DNA of 64,000 nt from Methylococcus capsulatus str. Texas = ATCC 19069 (GTDB lineage: Bacteria; Pseudomonadota; Gammaproteobacteria; Methylococcales; Methylococcaceae), in NCBI RefSeq assembly GCF_000424685.1, contig NZ_AUKJ01000021.1:103862-167861 (forward strand), read 5' to 3'. How positions within the stretch are numbered: the stretch's first letter is position 1; each line of letters starts with the position of its first letter. The notes under the pieces were generated by a model. That model was not told the DNA's origin, did not search any database, and worked only from the letters and a program-made list of their open reading frames with translations. Position numbers and translations under genes: made by a program. Of this stretch, positions 59,738 through 64,000 are shown in pieces.

Positions 59738-61357
59738 ATGTACAGAAAAAAAGCCCTGACGCTTGCAGTGACGACGCTGACGAGCCTCAACGCTCCGAAT
59801 CTGAACGCCAAAACCCAACACGACCGCGTGGACGTTCTGGAAGCGCGTGTCCACGACTTGGAATCGAAGCTGGAAAAGGCTTTGCATGCGCTGGAAGCAG
59901 CCTCGGCCAAACAGACGACTGCGGCCGCCGCGGCTCCCGTGCCCGACATCAAAAAGATCGACCAGAAAGTCAAACTCATCGAGCGTAAGCTGGAAGTGGA
60001 CAAAGAGGTCTCCGACGGCAAGTGGGCCAAACTGCCGAACGTCGAGGTCGGCACGCAAGGACTCAACGTTGAAAGCAAGGACGGCAATTTCAAGCTGAAT
60101 TTCCGCGGACTGGTACAGGCCGACGGCTATTATTTCGTAGACGACGAGGATCCGAACAATGTCAACGGCGACGGTCTCGTCAACCGCTTCATCATGCGGC
60201 GTGTCCGCCCCATCTTCTCAGGCACCCTCTGGAAAGACATCGACTGGCGCATCATGCCCGACTTCGGCATGGGCGCGGCCCGTCTGTTCGACGCATATGC
60301 CGACCTGCGCTATTTCCGCTCGGCCAGCCTGGCGGCGGGCAAGTTCAAGGCTCCCATCAGCCTGGAGCGCTTGCAGAGCGCCTCCGCCCTGACCTTCCTG
60401 GAGCGCGGTTTCCCCACCCAGCTCGCCCCCAACCGCGACATCGGCGCCATGCTGCATGGCGAATTCGACGGCCCGTGGGAGACCGAATCCACCCGCAGTT
60501 ACAACCTGTACCAGTTTCCGGAGTTTCTTGCCTATCAGGTGGGCATCTTCGATGGCACGGTCAACAATGGCAACATCGACAGCCCCACCACGGATGGAAA
60601 ACAGGTGGAAGCCCGCATCTTCGCCCATCCTTTCAAGGGCGCCGGCCTTGACGCCGTGGAAGGACTGGGCGTCGGCATCGGCGGATCCTGGGGCCACCCC
60701 AATGATTCGGCGACGCCGACCTACGCCACAGCCGGCCAGCAAACCATGTTCAAGTACGCATCGGCAGCGCGTATCGACGGCACCCAGTACCGTATCTATC
60801 CGCAGGTTTACTGGTATTGGGGACCATTCGGCCTGATCGGCGAGTATGCGTTTTCGCAGGCCGGCGTGGCCAACCAAAGCACGGTGAACACCGGCACGGG
60901 ACCACACACCGTAACCAAGTACTCGACCATCGAAAACGACTATGCCTGGAACGTCACTGCATCCTACGTGCTGACCGGCGAGGACAACACCTTCCAGGGC
61001 GTGCGGCCGCGGCATGCGTTCAACCCTTTCGAAGGGAAATGGGGCGCCTGGCAGGCCGCCGCGCGCTGGACCGAAATCGCCTTTGACAGTGACGTCTTCC
61101 GGAACGTCGCCAAGCCGGGCAGCTCGACGCCGATCTATGCCTTCGCCGATCCCCGCCAGGCGGTCCGGAACGCAACCAACTGGTCGATCGGCATCAACTG
61201 GTGGCTCAACCAGAACGTCAAGATCATGGCCGACTACAACCAGACGTCCTTCCAGGGCGGTGGCGGAGTCTACGACTCCAAAGGCACGCTCACCAACGAC
61301 GTAGTCGACCGGGCGACGGAAAAAGTCTTCGACACCCGTATCCAGGTTTCGTTCTGA
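59738..61357 (+). CDS. OprP/OprO-type outer-membrane porin
   Basis: A 539-residue porin: signal peptide (cleavage near LNAKT), a coiled-coil stretch with [20 protein letters not shown] (residues about 28-75), then a barrel beginning [32 protein letters not shown] and ending [11 protein letters not shown] with terminal Phe. It is similar in build to the phosphate porin at 13.9-15.6 kb but differs throughout. Its proximity to the sulfate-binding protein suggests passage of sulfate or other oxyanions. Confidence 0.87.
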   Translation: MYRKKALTLAVTTLTSLNAPNLNAKTQHDRVDVLEARVHDLESKLEKALHALEAASAKQTTAAAAAPVPDIKKIDQKVKLIERKLEVDKEVSDGKWAKLPNVEVGTQGLNVESKDGNFKLNFRGLVQADGYYFVDDEDPNNVNGDGLVNRFIMRRVRPIFSGTLWKDIDWRIMPDFGMGAARLFDAYADLRYFRSASLAAGKFKAPISLERLQSASALTFLERGFPTQLAPNRDIGAMLHGEFDGPWETESTRSYNLYQFPEFLAYQVGIFDGTVNNGNIDSPTTDGKQVEARIFAHPFKGAGLDAVEGLGVGIGGSWGHPNDSATPTYATAGQQTMFKYASAARIDGTQYRIYPQVYWYWGPFGLIGEYAFSQAGVANQSTVNTGTGPHTVTKYSTIENDYAWNVTASYVLTGEDNTFQGVRPRHAFNPFEGKWGAWQAAARWTEIAFDSDVFRNVAKPGSSTPIYAFADPRQAVRNATNWSIGINWWLNQNVKIMADYNQTSFQGGGGVYDSKGTLTNDVVDRATEKVFDTRIQVSF

Positions 61358-61368
61358 TTCGGCGTCGT

Positions 61369-61390
61369 ACCCGGCATCTCGATGCCGGGT
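61369..61390 (+). other. Hairpin between porin and sbp
   Basis: Perfect 9-bp stem ACCCGGCAT (61369-61377) / ATGCCGGGT (61382-61390) with a CTCG loop, placed 12 bases after the porin stop and 36 before the sbp start. Without a T-run it is more likely a processing or differential-expression hairpin than a full terminator. Confidence 0.55.
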
Positions 61391-61425
61391 CTGGGAGCTT
61401 TGTTCATTCAATCGGGGAATACCAC

Positions 61426-62442
61426 ATGAAACTCTCGATCAAGGCAGGCGCAGGCGCATCCCTGCTCGCGCTCGCAGCACTATTCGGTGCCGGCACGGCC
61501 CCGGCCTCGGACCTGACCCTGCTCAACGTGTCATACGATCCGACCCGCGAGTTCTATCAGGATTACAACGCCGCCTTCACCAAGCACTGGAAGGAAAAAA
61601 CCGGCCAGACGCTCGAGATCCGCCAGTCGCACGGCGGCTCGGGCAAGCAGGCGCGGGCGGTGATCGACGGACTGGACGCCGATGTCGTCACCCTCGCTCT
61701 GGCCTACGACGTGCACCAGTTGCACGAGAAGCGCAAGCTGATCTCGGCGGACTGGCAAGCCAAGCTGCCCCACAACAGCGCCCCCTACACCTCCACCATG
61801 GTATTCCTGGTGCGCAAGGGCAACCCTCTGGGCATCAAAGACTGGGACGATCTGGCCAAGACCGGCGTATCGGTAGTGACGCCCAACCCGAAGACCTCGG
61901 GCGGCGCGCGCTGGAACTACCTGGCCGCGTGGGGCTACGCCCTGAAGAAGTACGGCAACGAGCAGGCGGCGCGGGACCTGGTCGCGAAGATCTACAAGAA
62001 CGCCGCCGTGCTCGACACCGGCGCCCGCGGCTCGACCATCACCTTCGCCGAACGGGAAATCGGCGACGTGCTGATCACCTGGGAAAACGAGGCTTACCTC
62101 ATCCTGAAAGAGTACGGCGCCGACAACTTCGAGATCGTCGCACCCTCCATCAGCATACTGGCCGAACCCACGGTCACCGTCGTCGACGACATCGTCCGCC
62201 AGCGCGGCACCGGCGACGTCGCCAAAGCCTACCTGGACTACCTTTACAGCCCGGAAGGCCAGGAATTGGCGGCCAAGCACCACTACCGGCCACGCGACCA
62301 GGCGGTACTGGCCAGACACGCCAAGGATTTCGCCCCCATCCAACTGTTCACGATCGATGAATTGTTCGGCGGCTGGGGCAAGGCGCAGAAGATCCACTTC
62401 GCCGACGGCGGCGTCTTCGACCAAATTTACAGCGCCAAGTGA
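61426..62442 (+). CDS. sbp: Periplasmic sulfate/thiosulfate-binding protein
   Basis: A 338-residue binding protein. Signal peptide ends near APASD, then [54 protein letters not shown] and [14 protein letters not shown], all characteristic of Sbp/CysP. Ligand-contacting Ser/Gly/Arg residues of the pocket are present. CysTWA transporter genes are not adjacent. The ATG at 61426 has GGGGA seven bases upstream. Confidence 0.93.
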   Translation: MKLSIKAGAGASLLALAALFGAGTAPASDLTLLNVSYDPTREFYQDYNAAFTKHWKEKTGQTLEIRQSHGGSGKQARAVIDGLDADVVTLALAYDVHQLHEKRKLISADWQAKLPHNSAPYTSTMVFLVRKGNPLGIKDWDDLAKTGVSVVTPNPKTSGGARWNYLAAWGYALKKYGNEQAARDLVAKIYKNAAVLDTGARGSTITFAEREIGDVLITWENEAYLILKEYGADNFEIVAPSISILAEPTVTVVDDIVRQRGTGDVAKAYLDYLYSPEGQELAAKHHYRPRDQAVLARHAKDFAPIQLFTIDELFGGWGKAQKIHFADGGVFDQIYSAK

Positions 62443-62657
62443 CGGCCGTAGTACCGGGCGCCCCGGAGTTCGGCACCCGTCACCGGAGCGCACCTTTATC
62501 CCGCCGCCCGTTCAACCCCAGACAAGAGCCAACGCGATGAACCGCACAACCCGATGTCAGATCCAGATGAAGCCCGCATCCGCGCCTCGAATGCACCCGT
62601 CGGAACGATACGAACCACCGGACACCTGACGAAATCAGTCTAGCGAGGACACCGACT

Positions 62658-63512
62658 ATGCCACTTTTCGAACTCGTCAATTGCTTCAATCAAAAACTCA
62701 AGGAAGAGCAACTGCTCTCGGAAAATCCCCTGGAACTCCACGGCGACCGCGTCGAAGGCCGGTTCGGCGACGTCCGCCTGAGCACGGAACTGCACCCGAT
62801 CCGGTTGACCCATGCGCCTTCCATGGTGGTCGGCTACGACGCATCGCTCAAGGCCGCCCAGACCGCAACATCCGGTGACAGCACCGAACAGGTCTACGCC
62901 CTCGCCGACGACGGTCCGCCGGTGGTCAACCTGGACCGGCTCTGCCGCACCATTCACATGCTGAATTTCCTGCCTATCGCCCATGACGACGGCAGTCTGT
63001 TCCTGCATGTCCACCCGCGCCACATCCTGGGTGTGAAACGCAACCACGGCGCCTACTTCGAAGACGTGATCTTCCGCTGCGGGCTGTCGCCGCGCCGGGT
63101 GGTCATCACCGTACAGGTGACGCCGGTCTACGACCGCCAGTTCGTCCGCCTGCTGGACGGGCTGAAGAGCTACCGCGATCACGGCTACGGCACGGCCATC
63201 AAGTTCGACGAGCACGCCGACTACGCCTTCCTCGAGCGCTACTGCATCGAATTCCTGTATCGCTTCGCGCCGGATTTCGTGCGGCTCGACACCGCCTTCT
63301 TCGCGCATCCGAACACACGACCGGAATGGGCGAAAAGGAGCCAGAGCCTACCCGCCGTCATGCGTGGACTGGATACCCAGTTTCTGCTGGAAGGCGTCGA
63401 AACGAAAGCCGACGCCGCACTGGCCCGGATCGTCGGCGCCGACCTGGTCAAGGGCGGCTATTACGAACGGCTGGAATACGGGGAACGCGAACCCGATTAC
63501 GCCATCGCTTGA
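62658..63512 (+). CDS. Degenerate EAL-domain protein
   Basis: A 284-residue protein in which the EAL fold is visible in the second half (FLHVHPRHILG, then RRVVITVQVTP, DHGYGTAIKFDEHADYAFLE, FVRLDTAFF and LLEGVETKADAALARIVGAD with LVKGGYY). The catalytic pattern is not intact: there is no ExLxR motif at the start of the domain, and the DDFGxG metal motif is replaced by KFDEHA. It is therefore likely a c-di-GMP or protein binder rather than a phosphodiesterase. It follows sbp by 215 bases. Confidence 0.8.
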   Translation: MPLFELVNCFNQKLKEEQLLSENPLELHGDRVEGRFGDVRLSTELHPIRLTHAPSMVVGYDASLKAAQTATSGDSTEQVYALADDGPPVVNLDRLCRTIHMLNFLPIAHDDGSLFLHVHPRHILGVKRNHGAYFEDVIFRCGLSPRRVVITVQVTPVYDRQFVRLLDGLKSYRDHGYGTAIKFDEHADYAFLERYCIEFLYRFAPDFVRLDTAFFAHPNTRPEWAKRSQSLPAVMRGLDTQFLLEGVETKADAALARIVGADLVKGGYYERLEYGEREPDYAIA

Positions 63513-63592
63513 TCCCCGTCGGCGACCCGGTAATCCCCCCGGCCAATGAAGGGGTTCAGAAGTAGAATTTTCTCGTTAATGGGGAGTTCTGC

Positions 63593-63859
63593 ATGAAGAA
63601 GCCGAAGTTTTCGGACAGCCAGATCATCGAGGCGCTGAAGCGGGTTGAAGCTGGGCTGTCGGCGCAGGCGTCGTGCCGGGAATTGGGGATCAGCACGGCG
63701 ACGTTTTACAAGTGGCGAGCGAAGCATGGCGGCCTGGACGTGTCGATGATGGCCCGGATGAAGGAACTGGAAGCCGAGAATGCCCGGCTGAAGAAGATGT
63801 ACGCGGAGGAGCGCCTGAAGGCCGACATTCTTCAGGAGGCGATTTCAAAAAAGTGGTGA
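63593..63859 (+). CDS. IS3-family transposase OrfA
   Basis: An 88-residue OrfA: KKPKFSDSQIIEALKRVEAG (helix-turn-helix) and LKKMYAEERLKADILQEAIS. GGGGAG precedes the ATG. The tail TCAAAAAAGTGG contains the A-AAA-AAG slippery heptamer for -1 frameshifting into orfB. Intact within the window. Confidence 0.92.
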   Translation: MKKPKFSDSQIIEALKRVEAGLSAQASCRELGISTATFYKWRAKHGGLDVSMMARMKELEAENARLKKMYAEERLKADILQEAISKKW

Positions 63860-64000
63860 GGCCATCTCACCTCCGTGAGATGGCCAAGCGTGCTGTCAGC
63901 GGGCACAGGGTGTCAATCCGCCTTGCCTGCGCGACATTTCAGGTCAGCGGAACCTGTTATCGGTACAGCGCCAAGCGCAATGCCGAGAACGAAGAAATCG
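63853..64000 (+). CDS. IS3-family transposase OrfB, 5' part
   Basis: In the -1 frame relative to orfA the sequence continues VVRPSHLREMAKRAVSGHRV, SIRLACATFQVSGTCYRYSA and KRNAENEEI, the normal start of OrfB of this group. The catalytic DDE region is beyond the window. Expression would depend on frameshifting at the A tract of orfA. Confidence 0.88.
   Translation, partial: MVRPSHLREMAKRAVSGHRVSIRLACATFQVSGTCYRYSAKRNAENEEI

Larger units (their letters stand above)
63547..64000 (+). mobile_element. IS3-family element, left part (cut by window end)
   Basis: Contains orfA and the beginning of orfB. The left end is estimated near 63547 (TGAAGGGGTTCAG), because the sequence changes character there, but the right end is outside the window so the terminal repeat cannot be confirmed. 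It differs in sequence from the IS at 53.8 kb and belongs to the IS407-type branch of IS3. Confidence 0.75.

Noticed and set aside
62443..62657. Possible small gene between sbp and the EAL protein
   Set aside because: Frames here are Pro/Arg/Thr-rich and lack a ribosome binding site; a short peptide starting at 62537 cannot be supported.

Overview
This 64 kb, GC-rich window reads as a gammaproteobacterial chromosome, most likely a Methylococcus-like methanotroph. That is an inference from an octaheme hydroxylamine oxidoreductase pair (haoA-haoB) next to cytochrome c maturation genes, beta-carbonic anhydrase, an aryl-polyene-type cluster and proteobacterial housekeeping genes (rplM-rpsI, tRNA-Gln). 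No ribosomal RNA is present to confirm it.

Layout. 0-5 kb: end of a membrane glycosyltransferase, M18 aminopeptidase, VOC protein, HAD phosphatase, a Rossmann-fold protein and an MgtC-type membrane protein. 5-10 kb: haoA-haoB under a recognisable sigma70 promoter, then ccmA-ccmB-ccmC. 10-17 kb (minus): outer-membrane proteins, an amidase, and a phosphate module (phosphate-selective porin, c-type cytochrome lipoprotein, PstS) with a Pho-box-like site in front and a terminator behind. 17-22 kb: a membrane protein of unknown function and two glycoside hydrolases (GH13, GH35). 22-24.3 kb: a cytochrome c, two small envelope proteins (one only 49 residues), and debris of an IS3 element lying against a ParE-like toxin remnant.

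24.3-34.2 kb: a complete type I-E CRISPR-Cas locus (cas3, casABCDE, cas1, cas2) with 19 repeats and 18 spacers on an exact 61-bp period. The base after every 28-bp repeat is a pyrimidine, which points to a PAM-derived base. The locus is bracketed by inverted copies of a 170-bp repeat holding a nested palindrome.

34.6-48.3 kb (minus): a cation/proton antiporter and an aryl-polyene/xanthomonadin-like operon (ketoreductase, two dehydratases, two ketosynthase-family proteins, methyltransferase, polysaccharide deacetylase, MMPL exporter, LolA-like protein, acyltransferase, AMP ligase, membrane protein, ACP), interrupted by a foreign-looking truncated gene at 39.3-40.1 kb. 48.4-53.7 kb: a sigma54 activator with a V4R-like sensor domain, divergent from a DUF938 / beta-carbonic anhydrase / cupin / Ycf46-like AAA gene series. 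The divergent intergenic region has a perfect 33-bp dyad and, about 100 bp from the predicted transcription start, a strong -24/-12 sequence. This is a complete enhancer-promoter layout.

53.7-55.5 kb: a degenerate IS3-family element against the 3' fragment of a DNA adenine methylase gene, facing the 3' end of tRNA-Gln. 55.5-59.3 kb: rpsI, rplM, and a WbpM/WbpL-type pair for O-antigen or exopolysaccharide. 59.4-63.5 kb: YezD-like protein, OprP-type porin, sulfate-binding protein and a degenerate EAL protein. The window ends inside another IS3-family element.
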